From Atherix ibis (Eukaryota > Arthropoda > Insecta > Diptera > Athericidae), in contig OY282608.1 of assembly GCA_958298945.1 (NCBI GenBank), forward strand, positions 60,674,951 through 60,738,950: a DNA stretch of 64,000 nt. Direction: 5' to 3'. Position 1 is the stretch's first letter. Every line of letters begins with the position of its first letter. A program made the position numbers and the translations under genes. This document shows positions 39,858-54,110 of the stretch, piece after piece. Below the pieces are notes generated by a model. The model was given only the letters and a program-made list of their open reading frames with translations. It was not told where the DNA came from and made no database searches.

Positions 39858-40898
39858 AAACCAACATGCCAACAAACCAACAAACTAACAAAACAACAAG
39901 CCAACAAACCAACAAACCAACAAGCCAACAAGCCAACAAACCAACAAACCAACAAACCAAAAAACCAACAAACCAACAAACCATCAAACGAACAAAGCAA
40001 CAAGCCAACAAGCCAACAAACCAACAAACCAACAAGCCAACAAACCAACAAACCAACAAACCAACAAGCCAACAAACCAACAAACCAACAAACCAACAAA
40101 CCAAAAAACCAACAAACCAACAAACCAACAAGCCAACAAACCAACAAACCAACAAACCAACAAGCCAACAAACCAACCAACAAATAAACCAACAAACCAA
40201 CAAACCAACAAGCCAACAAGCCCACAAACCAATAAAACAACAAGCCAACAAACCAGCAAACCAACAAACCAACAAGCCAACAAACCAACAAACAAATAAA
40301 CCAACAAACCAACAAACCAACAAACCAACAAACCAACAAACCAACAAACCAAAGAACCAACAAACCAACAAGCCAACAAGCCAACAAACCAACAAACTAA
40401 CAAACAAACAAGCCAACAAGCCAACAAACCAACAAACCAACAAACCAAAAAACAACAAACCAACAAACCAACAAACGAACAAACCAACAAACCAACAAAC
40501 CAACAAGCCAACAAGCCAACAAACCAACAAACCAACAAGCCAACAAACCAACAAACCAATAAACCAACAAACCAACAAACCAACAAACCAACAAACCAAC
40601 AAACCAACAAGCCAACAAGCCAACAAACCAACAAACCAACAAGCCAACAAACCAACAAACAAATAAACCAACAAACCAACAAACCAACAACCCAACAAAC
40701 CAACAAACTAACAAACCAACAAGCCAACAAACCAACAAACCAACAAGCCAACAAACCAACAAACCAACAAAACAACAAACCAACAAGCCAACAAGCCAAC
40801 AAACCAACAAACCAACAAGCCAACAAACCAACAAACCAACAAACCAACATGCCAACAAACCAACAAACTAACAAACCAACAAGCCAACAAACCAACAA
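39858..40898. repeat. 1-kb block, right copy (partner of 36980-38035)
   Basis: This copy has the same ordered markers as the left copy, with CCATCAAACGAACAAAG at 39981, CCAACCAACAAATAAACC near 40169, AAGCCCACAAACCAATAAAACAAC near 40217 and ACCAAAAAACAACAAACC near 40445. The match ends near 40898, where this copy turns to CAAATAAACC. Confidence 0.85.
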
Positions 40899-43800
40899 AC
40901 AAATAAACCAACAAACCAACAAACCAACAAACCAACAAACCAACAAACCAAAAAACCAACAATCCAACAAACCAACAAGCCAACAAACCAACAAACCAAG
41001 AAACCAACAAGCCAACAAACCAACAAACAAATAAACCAACAAACCAACAAACCAACAAACCAACAAACCAACAAACCAAAAAACCAACAAACCAACAAGC
41101 CAACAAGCCAACAAACCAACAAACTAACAAACCAACAAGCCAACAAACCAACAAACCAACAAGCCAACAAGCCAACAAATCAACAAACCAACAAACCAAA
41201 AAACCAACAAACCAACATGCCAACAAACCAACAAACCAACAAACAAATAAACCAACAAACCAACAAACCAACAAACCAACAAACCAACAAACCAACAAAC
41301 CAACAAACCAACAAACCAAAAAACCAACAAACCAACAAACCAACAAACCAAGAAACCAACAAACCAACAAACCAACAAGCCAACAAACCAACAAACAAAT
41401 AAACCAACAAACCAACAAACCAACAACCCAATAAACCAACAACCCAAAAAACCAACAAACCAACAAACCAACAAGCCAACAAACCAACAAACCGACAAAA
41501 CAAGAAGCCAACAAACCAACAAACCAACAAGCCAACAAGCCAACAAACCAACAAACCAACAAACCAAAAAACCAACAAACCAACAAACCATCAAACGAAC
41601 AAAGCAACAAGCCAACAAGCCAACAAACCAACAAACCAACAAGCCAACAAACCAACAAACCAACAAGCCAACAAGCCAACAAACCAACAAACCAACAAAC
41701 AAACAAGCCAACAAGCCAACAAACCAACAAACCAACAAGCCAACAAGCCAACAAACCAACAAACCAACAAGCCAACAAGCCAACAAACCAACAGACCAAG
41801 TAACCAAAAAGCCAACAAACTAACAAACCAACAAGCCAACAAACCAACAAACCAACAAGCCAACAAGCCAACAAACCAACAAACTAACAAACCAACAAAC
41901 CAAGAAACCAACAAACGAACAAACCAACAAACCAACAAACCAACAAACCAACAAACCAACAAACCAACAAACCAACAAACCATCAAACGAACAAAGCAAC
42001 AAGCCAACAACCCAACAAACCAACAAACCAACAAACCAACAAACCAACAAACCAACAAGCCAACAAGCCAACAAACCAGCAAACCAACAAGCCAACAGGC
42101 CAACAAACCAACAAGCCAACAAACCAACAAACCAACAAGCCAACATGCCAAGAAACCAACAAACTAAGTAACCAGCAAGCCAACAAACCAACAAACCAAC
42201 AAGCCAACAAGCCAACAAACCAACAAACCAACAAGTCAACAAACCAACAAACCAACAAACCAATAAACCAACAAACCAACAAACAAATAAACCAACAAAC
42301 CAACAAACCAACAAACCAACAAACCAACAAACCAACAAACCAACAAACCACAAAACCAACAAACCAACAAACCAATAAGCCAACAAACCAACAAACCAAC
42401 AAACCAAGAAGTCAACAAACCAACAAACAAATAAACCAACAAACCAACAAACCAACAAGCCAACAAGCCAACAAACCAACAAACCAACAAACCAGCAAGC
42501 CAACAAACCAACAAACCAACAAACCAACAAACCAACAAACCAAGAAGCCAACAAACCAACAAACAAATAAACCAACAAACCAAAAAACCAACAAACCAAC
42601 AAACCAACAAACCAACAAACCAACAAACCAACAAACCAAAAACCCAACAAACCAAGAAACCAACAAGCCAACAAACCAACAAACCAACAAACCAACAAAC
42701 CAACAAACCAAAAGCCAACAAGCCAACAAACCAACAAACCAACAAGCCAACAAACCAACAAACCAACAAGCCAACAAACCAACAAACCAACAAACCAACA
42801 AACCAACAAACCAACAAACACAACAAACCAAAAAACCAACAAACCAACAAGCCAACAAACCAACAAACCACCAAACCAACAAACCAACAAATAAATAAAC
42901 CAACAAACCAACAAACCAACAAACCAACAAACCAACAAACCAACAAGCCAACAAACCAACAAACCAACAAACCAACAAGCCAACAAGCCAACAAACCAAT
43001 AAGCCAACAAACCAACAAACCAACAAACCAACAAGCCAACAAGCCAACAAACCAACAAACCAACAAGCCATCAAACCAACAAACCAACAAACCAACAAAC
43101 CAACAAACCAACAAACAAATAAACCAACAAACCAACAAACCAACAAGCCAAAAAATCAACAAACCAACAAGCCAACAAGCCAACAAACCAACAAACTAAC
43201 AAACCAACAAGCCAACAAACCAACAAACCAACAAACGAACAAACCAACAAACTAAGTAACCAACAAGCCAACAAACCAACAAACCAACAAGCCAACAAGC
43301 CAACAAACCAACAAACCAACAAGCCAACAAACCACCAAACCAACAATCCAAAAAACCAACAAACCAACTAAACCAACAAACCAACAAACCAACAAACCAA
43401 CAAACCAACAAGCCAACAAGCCAACAAACCAACAAACCAACAAACCAACAAGCCAACAAAAAAACAAGCCAACAAACCAACAAACCAACAAACCAAGTAA
43501 CCAAAAAGCCAACAAACTAACAAACCAACAAGCCAACAAGCCAACAAGCTAACAAACCAACAAAGCAACAAGCCAACAAGCCGAAAAACCAACAAACCAA
43601 CAAGCCAACAAGCCAACAAACCAACAAACTAACAAACCAACAAGCCAACAAACCAACAAACCAACAAGCCAACAAGCCAACAAACCAACGAACCAAGTAA
43701 CCAAAAAGCCAACAAACTAACAAACCAACAAGCCAACAAACCAACAAGCCAACAAGCCAACAAACCAACAAACCAACAAACCAACAAACCAACAAACCAA

Positions 43801-44514
43801 CAAGCCAACAAACCAACAAACAAATAAACCAACAAACCAACAAACCAACAAACCAACAAACCAACAAACCAACAAACCAAAAAACCAACAAACCAATAAG
43901 CCAACAAGCCAACAAACTAACAAACTAACAAGCCAACAAACCAACAAACCAACAAACCAACAAGCCAACAAGCCAACAAACCAACAAACCAAAAAACCAA
44001 CAAACCAACATGCCAACAAACCAACAAACCAACAAACAAATAAACCAACAAACCAACAAACCAACAAACCAACAAACCAAAAAACCAACAAACCAACAAG
44101 CCAACAAGCCAACAAACCAACAAACCAACAAACCAACAAGCCAACAAACCAACAAACCAACAAGCCAACAAGCCGACAAACCAACAAACCAAGTAACCAA
44201 AAAGCCAACAAACTAACAAACAAATAAACCAACAAACCAACAAACCAACAAACCAACAAACCAACAAACCAACAAACCAACAAACCAAAAAACCAACAAA
44301 CCAATAAGCCAACAAGCCAACAAACTAACAAACCAACAAGCCAACAAACCAACAAACCAACAAACCAACAAGCCAACAAGCCAACAAACCAACAAACCAA
44401 GTAACCAAAAAGCCAACAAACTAACAAACCAACAAGCCAACAAACCAACAAACCAACAAGCCAACAAGCCAACAAACCAACAAACCAACAAGCCAACAAA
44501 CCAACAAACCAACA
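40899..44514. repeat. Satellite array rich in CAAATAAACC and AAGTAACC variants
   Basis: Two CCATCAAACGAACAAAG markers stand close together at 41588 and 41980, about 392 bp (49 units) apart. ACATGCC and CTAAGTAACCAGC lie near 42144-42175. Register slips occur near 42355 (CCACAAAACC), 42710 (CCAAAAGCC), 42818 (AACACAACAAACC) and 43369 (CCAACTAAACC). AAGTAACCAAAAAGCC cassettes recur near 43495, 43695, 44191 and 44399. No long pair was resolved and no gene is visible. Confidence 0.7.
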
Positions 44515-46976
44515 AGCCAAGAAGCCAACAAACCAACAAACCAACAAACCAAAAAACCAACAAACCAACAAACCATCAAACGAACAAAGCAACAAGCCAA
44601 CAAGCCAACAAACCAACAAACCAACAAGCCAACAAACCAACAAACCAACAAGCCAACAAGCCAACAAACCAACAAACCAACAAACCAACAAGCCAACAAA
44701 CCAACAAACCAACAAACCAACAAACCAACAAGCCAACAAGCCAACAAACCAACAAACCAACAAGCCAACAAGCCAACAAACCAACAAACCAAGTAACCGA
44801 AAAGCCAACAAACTAACAAACCAACAAGCCAACAAACCAACAAACCAACAAGCCAACAAGCTAACAAACCAACAAACTAACAAACCAACAAACCAACAAA
44901 CCAACAACCCAACTAACCAACAAACCAACAAACCAACAAACCAACAAACCAACAAACCAACAAACCTACAAGCCAACAAGCCAACAAACCAACAAACCAA
45001 CAAGCTAACAAACCAACAAACAAATAAACCAACAAACCAACAAACCAACAAACCAACAAGCCAACAAGCCAACAAACCAACAAACCAACAAGCCAACAAG
45101 CCAACAAACCAACAAGCCAACAAACCAACAAACCAACAAGCCAACATGCCAACAAACCAACAAACTAAGTAACCAGCAAGCCAACAAACCTATTAATCAA
45201 CAAGCCAACAAACCAACAAACCAACAAACCAACAAACCAATAAACCAACAAACCAACAAACAAATAAACCAACAAACCAACAAACCAACAAACCAACAAA
45301 CCAACAAACCAACAAACCAACAAACCCAAAAACCAACAAACCAACAAACCAACAAGCCAACAAACCAACAAACCAACAAACCAACAAGCCAACAAACCAA
45401 CAAACAAATAAACCAACAAACCAACAAACCAACAAGCCAACAAGCCAACAAACCAACAAACCAACAAACCAACAAGCCAACAAACCAACAAACCAATAAA
45501 CCAACAAACCAACAAGCCAACAAACCAACAAACAAATAAACCAACAAACCAAAAAACCAACAAACCAACAAACCAACAAACCAACAAACCAACAAACCAA
45601 AAAGCCAACAAACCAACAAACCAACAAACCAACAAGCCAACAAACCAACAAACCAACAAACCAACAAACCAACAAACCAACAAGCCAAAAGCGAACAAGC
45701 CAACAAACCAACAAACCAACAAGCCAACAAACCAACAAACCAACAAACCAACAAACCAACAAACCAACAAACCAACAAACCAACAAACCAACAAACCAAC
45801 AAACCAACAAACCAACAAACCAACAAACCAACAAACCAAAAAACCAACAAGCCAACAAACCAACAAACCAACAAACCAACAAACCAACAAACAAATAAAC
45901 CAATAAACCAACAAACCAACAAACCAACAAACCAACAAGCCAACAAGCCAACAAACCAACAAACCAACAAGCCAACAAGCCAACAAACCAATAAGCCAAC
46001 AAACCAACAAACCAACAAGCCAACAAGCCAACAAGCCAACAAACCAACAAACCAACAAACCAACAAGCCAACAAACCAACAAACAAATAAACCAACAAAC
46101 CAACAAACCAACAAACCAACAAGCCAACAAGCCAACAAACCAACAAACCAACAAACCAACAAACCAACAAACCAACAATCCAACAAACCAACAAACCAAC
46201 AAACCAACAAGCCAACAAGCCAACAAATCAACAAACCAACAAGCCAACAAACCAACAAACAAATAAAGCAACAAACCAACAAACCAACAAACCAACAAGC
46301 CAACAAGCCAACAAACCAACAAACCAACAAGCCAACAAGCCACAAACCATCAAGCCAACAAACCAACAAACCAACAAGCCAACATGCCAACAAACTAACA
46401 AACTAAGTAACCAGCAAGCCAACAAACCAACAAACCAACAAGCCAACAAACCAACAAACCAACAAACCAACAAGCCAACAAACCAACAAACCAACAAACC
46501 AATAAACTAACAAACCAACAAACAAATAAACCAACAAACCAACAAACCAACAAACCAACAAACCAACAAACCAACAAACCCAAAAACCAACAAACCAACA
46601 AACCAACAAGCCAACAAACCAACAAACCAACAAACCAACAAGCCAACAAACCAACAAACAAATAAACCAACAAACCAACAAACCAACAAGCCAACAAGCC
46701 AACAAACCAAAAAACCAACAAACCAACAAGCCAACAAACCAACAACCCAACAAACCAACAAACCAACAAACCAACAAACCAACAAACCAACAAACCAACA
46801 AACCAACAAACCAAAAAGCCAACAAACCACCAAACCAACAATCCAAAAAACCAACAAACCAACAAACCAACAAACCAACAAACCAACAAACCAACAAGCC
46901 AACAAACCAACAAACCAACAAACCAACAAGCCAACAAGCCAACAAACCAACAAACCAAGTAACCAACAAACCAAAA
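44515..46976. repeat. About 2.46-kb tandem duplication, left copy
   Basis: AAGAAGCC near 44519, CCATCAAACGAACAAAG at 44573, CAACCCAACTAACC near 44906, AAACCTACAAGCC near 44965, ACATGCC...CTAAGTAACCAGC near 45145-45175 and AAACCTATTAATCAAC near 45186 correspond to 46981, 47035, 47368, 47433 (AAACCTATAAGCC), 47600-47632 and 47640 (AAACCTACTAACC). The offset ranges from 2454 to 2470, varying in whole units around a -2 nt phase. The copies differ more than those of the 6.5-kb repeat, so this pair looks older. Confidence 0.82.
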
Positions 46977-49200
46977 AGCCAAGAAGCCAACAAACCAACA
47001 AACCAACAAACCAAAAAACCAACAAACCAACAAACCATCAAACGAACAAAGCAACAAGCCAACAAGCCAACAAACCAACAAACCAACAAGCCAACAAACC
47101 AACAAACCAACAAGCCAACAAGCCAACAAACCAACAAACCAACAAACCAACAAACCAATAAGCCAATAAGCCAACAAACCAACAAACCAACAAACCAACA
47201 AGCCAACAAGCCAACAAACCAACAAACCAACAAGCCAACAAGCCAACAAACCAACAAACCAAGTAACCAAAAAGCCAACAAACTAACAAACCAACAAGCC
47301 AACAAACCAACAAACCAACAAGCCAACAAGCTAACAAACCAACAAACTAACAAACCAACAAACCAACAAACCAACAACCCAACTAACCAACAAACCAACA
47401 AACCAACAAACCAACAAACCAACAAACCAACAAACCTATAAGCCAACAAGCCAACAAACCAACAAACCAACAAGCTAACAAACCAACAAACAAATAAACC
47501 AACAAACCAACAAGCCAACAAGCCAACAAACCAACAAACCAACAAGCCAACAAGCCAACAAACCAACAAGCCAACAAATCAACAAACCAACAAGCCAACA
47601 TGCCAACAAACCAACAAACTAAGTAACCAGCAAGCCAACAAACCTACTAACCAACAATCCAACAAACCAACAAACCAACAAACCAACAAACCAACAAACC
47701 AATAAACCAACAAACCAACAAACAAATAAACCAACAAACCAACAAACCAACAAACCAACAAACCAACAAACCCAAAAACCAACAAACCAACAAACCAACA
47801 AGCCAACAAACCAACAAACCAACAAACCAACAAGCCAACAAACCAACAAACAAATAAACCAACAAACCAACAAACCAACAAGCCAACAAGCCAACAAACC
47901 AAAAAACCAACAAACCAACAAGCCAACAAACCAACAAACCAATAAACCAACAAACCAACAAGCCAACAGACCAACAAACAAATAAACCAACAAACCAAAA
48001 AACCAACAAACCAACAAACCAACAAACTAACAAACCAACAAACCAAAAAGCCAACAAACCAACAAACCAACAAACCAACAAGCCAACAAACCAACAAACC
48101 AACAAACCAACAAACCAACAAACCAACAAACCAACAAACCAAAAGCCAACAAGCCAACAAACCAACAAACCAACAAGCCAACACACCAACAAACCAACAA
48201 ACCAACAAACCAACAAACCAACAAACCAACAAACCAACAAACCAACAAACCAACAAACCAACAAACCAACAAACCAACAAACCAACAAACCAACAAACCA
48301 ACAAACCAACAAGCCAACAAACCAACAAACCAACAAACCAACAAACCAACAAACAAATAAACCAATAAACCAACAAACCAACAAACCAACAAGCCAACAA
48401 GCCAACAAACCAACAAACCAACAAGCCAACAAGCCAACAAACCAATAAGCCAACAAACCAACAAGCCAACAAGCCAACAAGCCAACAAACCAACAAACCA
48501 ACAAACCAACAAGCCAACAAACCAACAAACAAATAAACCAACAAACCAACAAACCAACAAACCAACAAGCCAACAAGCCAACAAACCAACAAACCAACAA
48601 ACCAACAAACCAACAAACCAACAAACCAACAATCCAACAAACCAACAAACCAACAAACCAACAAGCCAACAAGCCAACAAACCAACAAACCAACAAGCCA
48701 ACAAACCAACAAACAAATAAAGCAACAAACCAACAAACCAACAAACCAACAAGCCAACAAGCCAACAAGCCAACAAACCAACAAACCAACAAGCCAACAA
48801 GCCACAAACCAACAAGCCAACAAACCAACAAACCAACAAGCCAACATGCCAACAAACTAACAAACTAAGTAACCAGCAAGCCAACAAACCAACAAACCAA
48901 CAAGCCAACAAGCCAACAAACCAACAAACCAACAAGCCAACAAACCAACAAACCAACAAACCAACAAACCAATAAACTAACAAACCAACAAACAAATAAA
49001 CCAACAAACCAACAAACCAACAAACCAACAAACCAACAAACCAACAAACCCAAAAACCAACAAACCAACAAACCAACAAGCCAACAAACCAACAAACCAA
49101 CAAACCAACAAGCCAACAAACCAACAAACAAATAAACCAACAAACCAACAAACCAACAAGCCAACAAGCCAACAAACCAACAAACCAACAAACCAACAAG
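46977..49200. repeat. About 2.46-kb tandem duplication, right copy
   Basis: This is the partner of 44515-46976. CTAACAAACTAAGTAACCAGC at 46395-46410 recurs near 48855-48870, and AAACCCAAAAACC near 46577 recurs near 49046. Similarity fades near 49200, where the left copy has AACAACCCAAC and ACCACCAAACCAACAATCC variants that are lacking here. No gene is visible. Confidence 0.78.
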
Positions 49201-50144
49201 CCAACAAACCAACAAACCAACAAACCAACAAACCAACAAACCAACAAACCAACAAACCAACAAACCAACAAACCAAAAAGCCAACAAACCAAGAAACCAA
49301 CAAGCCAACAAACAAACAAACCAACAAACCAACAAACCAACAAACCAAAAACCAACAAGCCAACAAACCAACAAACCAACAAGCCAACAAACCAACAAAC
49401 CAACAAACCAACAAACCAACAAACCAACAAACCAACAAACCAACAAACCAACAAACCAACAAACCAACAAACCAACAAACCAACAAACCAACAAACCAAC
49501 AAGCCAACTAACCAACAAACCAATAAACCAACAAACAAATAAACCAACAAACCAACAAACCAACAAATCAACAAGCCAACAAGCCAACAAACCAACAAAC
49601 CAACAAGCCAATAAGCCAACAAACCAACAAACCAACAAGCCAACAAGCCAACAAACCAACAAACCAACAAGCCAACAAACCAACAAACCAACAAACCAAC
49701 AAGCCAACAAACCAACAAACAAATAAACCAACAAACCAACAAACCAACAAACCAACAAGCCAACAAGCCAACAAACCAACAAACCAATAAACCAACAAAC
49801 CAACAAACCAACAAACCAACAAACCAACAAACCAACAAACCAACAAGCCAACAAGCCAACAAACCAACAAACCAGCAAGCCCACAAACCAACAAACAAAT
49901 AAACCAACAAACCAACAAACCAACAAACCAACAAGCCAACAAGCCAACAAACCAACAAACCAACAAACCAACAAGCCAACAAACCAACAAGCCAACAAAC
50001 CAACATACCAACAAGCCAACATGCCAACAAACCAAAAAACTAAGTAACCAGCAAGCCAACAAACCAACAAACCAACAAGCCAACAAGCCAACAAACCAAC
50101 AAACCAACAAGTTAACAAACCAACAAACCAACAAACCAATAAAC
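49201..50144. repeat. Satellite array, mostly uniform CAACAAAC units
   Basis: This stretch contains long runs of identical CAACAAAC units (for example 49390-49500), CAAATAAACC variants, CCAGCAAGCCCAC near 49872, ACATACC and ACATGCC near 50004-50020, and AAACTAAGTAACCAGC near 50038. No gene is visible. Confidence 0.72.
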
Positions 50145-51183
50145 CAACAAACCAACAAACAAATAAACCAACAAACCAACAAACCAACAAACCAACAAAC
50201 CAACAAACCAAAAAACCAATAAACCAACAAACGAACAAGCCAACAAACCAACAAACCAACAAACCAACAAGCCAACAAACCAACAAACAAATTAACCAAC
50301 AAACCAACAAACCAACAAGCCAACAAGCCAACAAGCCAACAAACCAACAAACTAACAAACCAACAAGCCAACAAACCAACAAACCAACAAGCCAACAAAC
50401 CAACAAACAAATAAACCAACAAACCAAAAAACCAACAAACCAACAAACCAACAAACAAACAAACCAACAAACCAACAAACCAAAAAGCCAACAAACCAAC
50501 AAACCAACAAGCCAGCAAACCAACAAACCAACAAACCAACAAACCAACAAACCAAAAGCCAACAATCCAACAAACCAACAAACCAACAAGCCAACAAACC
50601 AACAAACCAACAAACCAACAAACCAACAAGCCAACAAACCAACAAACCAACAAACCAACAAACCAACAAACCAACAAACCAACAAACCAACAAACCAACA
50701 AACCAACAAACCAACAAACCAACAAACCAACAAACCAACAAACCAACAAACCAACAAACCAACAAACCAACAAACCAACAAACCAACAAACCAACAAGCC
50801 AACAAACCAACAAACCAACAAACCAACAAACCAACAAACAAATAAACCAATAAACCAACAAACCAACAAACCAACAAGCCAACAAGCCAACAAACCAACA
50901 AACCAACAAACCAACAAGCCAACAAGCCAACAAACCAATAAGCCAACAAACCAACAAACCAACAAGCCAACAAGCCAACAAACCAACAAACCAACAAACC
51001 AACAAGCCAACAAACCAACAAACAAATAAACCAACAAACCAACAAACCAACAAACCAACAAGCCAACAAGCCAACAAACCAACAAACCAACAAACCAACA
51101 AGCCAACAAACCAACAAACCAACAAACCAACAAACCAACAAACAAATAAACCAATAAACCAACAAACCAACAAACCAACAAGC
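50145..51183. repeat. 1.04-kb duplication, left copy (offset 1039 bp)
   Basis: ACCAAAAAACCAATAAACC with ACGAACAAGCC at 50231, CAAATTAACC (TTAACC at 50292), ACAAACAAACC near 50452, CCAGCAAACC near 50511 and the 1-nt slip ACCAAAAGCCAACAATCC near 50552 recur at +1039 (51270, 51331 and so on). The offset is 130 units minus the shared 1-nt slip. A run of identical CAACAAAC units at 50640-50810 recurs at 51679-51835. Confidence 0.88.
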
Positions 51184-52156
51184 CAACAAACCAACAAACA
51201 AATAAACCAACAAACCAACAAACCAACAAACCAACAAACCAACAAACCAAAAAACCAATAAACCAACAAACGAACAAGCCAACAAACCAACAAACCAACA
51301 AACCAACAAGCCAACAAACCAACAAACAAATTAACCAACAAACCAACAAACCAACAAGCCAACAAGCCAACAAGCCAACAAACCAACAAACTAACAAACC
51401 AACAAGCCAACAAACCAACAAACCAACAAGCCAACAAACCAAAAAACAAATAAACCAACAAACCAAAAAACCAACAAACCAACAAACCAACAAACAAACA
51501 AACCAACAAACCAACAAACCAAAAAGCCAACAAACCAACAAACCAACAAGCCAGCAAACCAACAAACCAACAAACCAACAAACCAACAAACCAAAAGCCA
51601 ACAATCCAACAAACCAACAAACCAACAAGCCAACAAACCAACAAACCAACAAACCAACAAACCAACAAGCCAACAAACCAACAAACCAACAAACCAACAA
51701 ACCAACAAACCAACAAACCAACAAACCAACAAACCAACAAACCAACAAACCAACAAACCAACAAACCAACAAACCAACAAACCAACAAACCAACAAACCA
51801 ACAAACCAACAAACCAACAAACCAACAAACCAACAAGCCAACAAACCAACAAACCAACAAACCAACAAACCAACAAACAAATAAACCAATAAACCAACAA
51901 ACCAACAAACCAACAAGCCAACAAGCCAACAAACCAACAAACCAACAAACCAACAAGCCAACAAGCCAACAAACCAATAAGCCAACAAACCAACAAACCA
52001 ACAAGCCAACAAGCCAACAAACCAACAAACCAACAAACCAACAAGCCAACAAACCAACAAACAAATAAACCAACAAACCAACAAACCAACAAACCAACAA
52101 GCCAACAAGCCAACAAACCAACAAACCAACAAACCAACAAGCCAACAAACCAACAA
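51184..52156. repeat. 1.04-kb duplication, right copy
   Basis: This is the partner of 50145-51117. One visible difference is ACCAAAAAACAAATAAACC near 51438 against ACCAACAAACAAATAAACC near 50398. The match ends near 52156, where this copy reads ACACATAAAGC. Confidence 0.88.
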
Positions 52157-54110
52157 ACACATAAAGCAACAAACCAACAAACCAACAAACCAACAAACCA
52201 ACAAGCCAACAAGCCAACAAACCAACAAACCAACAAGCCAACAAGCCACAAACCAACAAGCCAACAAACCAACAAACCAACAAGCCAACATGCCAACAAA
52301 CCAACAAACTAAGTAACCAGCAAGCCAACAAACCAACAAACCAACAAGCCAACAAGCCAACAAACCAACAAACCAACAAGCCAACAAACCAACAAACCAA
52401 CAAACCAACAAACCAATAAACTAACAAACCAACAAACAAATAAACCAACAAACCAACAAACCAACAAACCAACAAACCAACAAACCAACAAACCCAAAAA
52501 CCAACAAACCAACAAACCAACAAGCCAACAAGCCAACAAACCAACAAACCAACAAACCAAAAAGCAACAAACCAACAAACAAATAAACCAACAAACCAAC
52601 AAACCAACAAGCCAACAAGCCAACAAACCAACAAACCAACAAACCAACAAGTCAACAAACCAACAAACCAACAAACCAACAAACCAACAAACCAACAAAC
52701 CAACAAACCAACAAACCCACAAACCAAAAAGCCAACAAACCAACAAACCAACAAGCCAACAAACCAACAAACCAACAAACCAACAAACCAACAAACCAAC
52801 AAACCAACAAACCAACAAACCAACAAACCAACAAACCAACAAGCCAACTAACCAACAAACCAATAAACCAACAAACCAACAAACAAATAAACCAACAAAC
52901 CAACAAACCAACAAACCAACAAGCCAACAAGCCAACAAACCATCAAACCAACAAGCCAACAAACCAATAAGCCAACAAACCAACAAACCAACAAGCGAAC
53001 AAGCCAACAAACCAACAAACCAACAAGCCAACAAACCAACAAACCAATAAACCAACAAGCCAACAAACCAACAAACAAACAAACCAACAAACCAACAAGC
53101 CAACAAGCCAACAAACCAACAAACCAATAAACCAACAAACCAACAAACCAACAAACCAACAAACCAACAAACCAACAAGCCAACAAGCCAACGAACCCAC
53201 AAACCAGCAAGCCCACAAACCAACAAACAAATAAACCAACAAACCAACAAACCAACAAACCAACAAGCCAACAAACCAACAAACCAACAAACCAACAAAC
53301 CAACAAGCCAACAAACCAACAAGCCAACAAACCAACAAACCAACAAGCCAACATGCCAACAAACCAACAAACTAAGTAACCAGCAAGCCAACAAACCAAC
53401 AAACCAACAAGCCAACAAGCCAACAAACCAACAAACCAACAAGTTAACAAACCAACAAACCAACAAACCAATAAACCAACAAACCAACAAACAAATAAAC
53501 CAACAAACCAACAAACCAACAAACCAACAAACCAACAAACCAAAAAACCAATAAACCAACAAACCAATAAGCCAACAAACCAACAAACCAACAAACCAAC
53601 AAGCCAACAAACCAAAAAACAAATAAACCAACAAACCAACAAACCAACAAGCCAACAAGCCAACAAGCCAACAAACCAACAAACTAACAAACCAACAAGC
53701 CAACAAACCAACAAACCAACAAGCCAACAAACCAACAAACAAATAAACCAACAAACCAAAAAACCAACAAACCAACAAACAAACAAACCAACAAACCAAA
53801 AAGCCAACAAACCAACAAACCAACAAGCCAGCAAACCAACAAACCAACAAACCAACAAACCAACAAACCAAAAGCCAACAAGCCAACAAACCAACAAACC
53901 AACAAGCCAACAAACCAATAAACCAACAAACCAAAAAAACCAACAAACCAACAAACCAACAAACCAACAAACCAACAAACCAACAAACCAACAAACCAAC
54001 AAACCAACAAACCAACAAACCAACAAACCAACAAACCAACAAGCCAACAAACCAGCAAACCAACAAACCAACAAACCAACAAACAAATAAACCAACAAAC
54101 CAACAAACCA
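52157..54110. repeat. Satellite array with recurrent CTAAGTAACCAGCAAGCC markers
   Basis: ACATGCC followed by CTAAGTAACCAGCAAGCC is found near 52290-52325 and 53352-53387, with AAGTTAACAAACC near 53442. The two flanks share CAAATAAACC and GCCCAC variants, but I could not trace a continuous pair. Slips include ACCAAAAAGCAAC near 52557, CCAAAAGCC near 53870 and ACCAAAAAAACC near 53932. No gene is visible. Confidence 0.68.
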
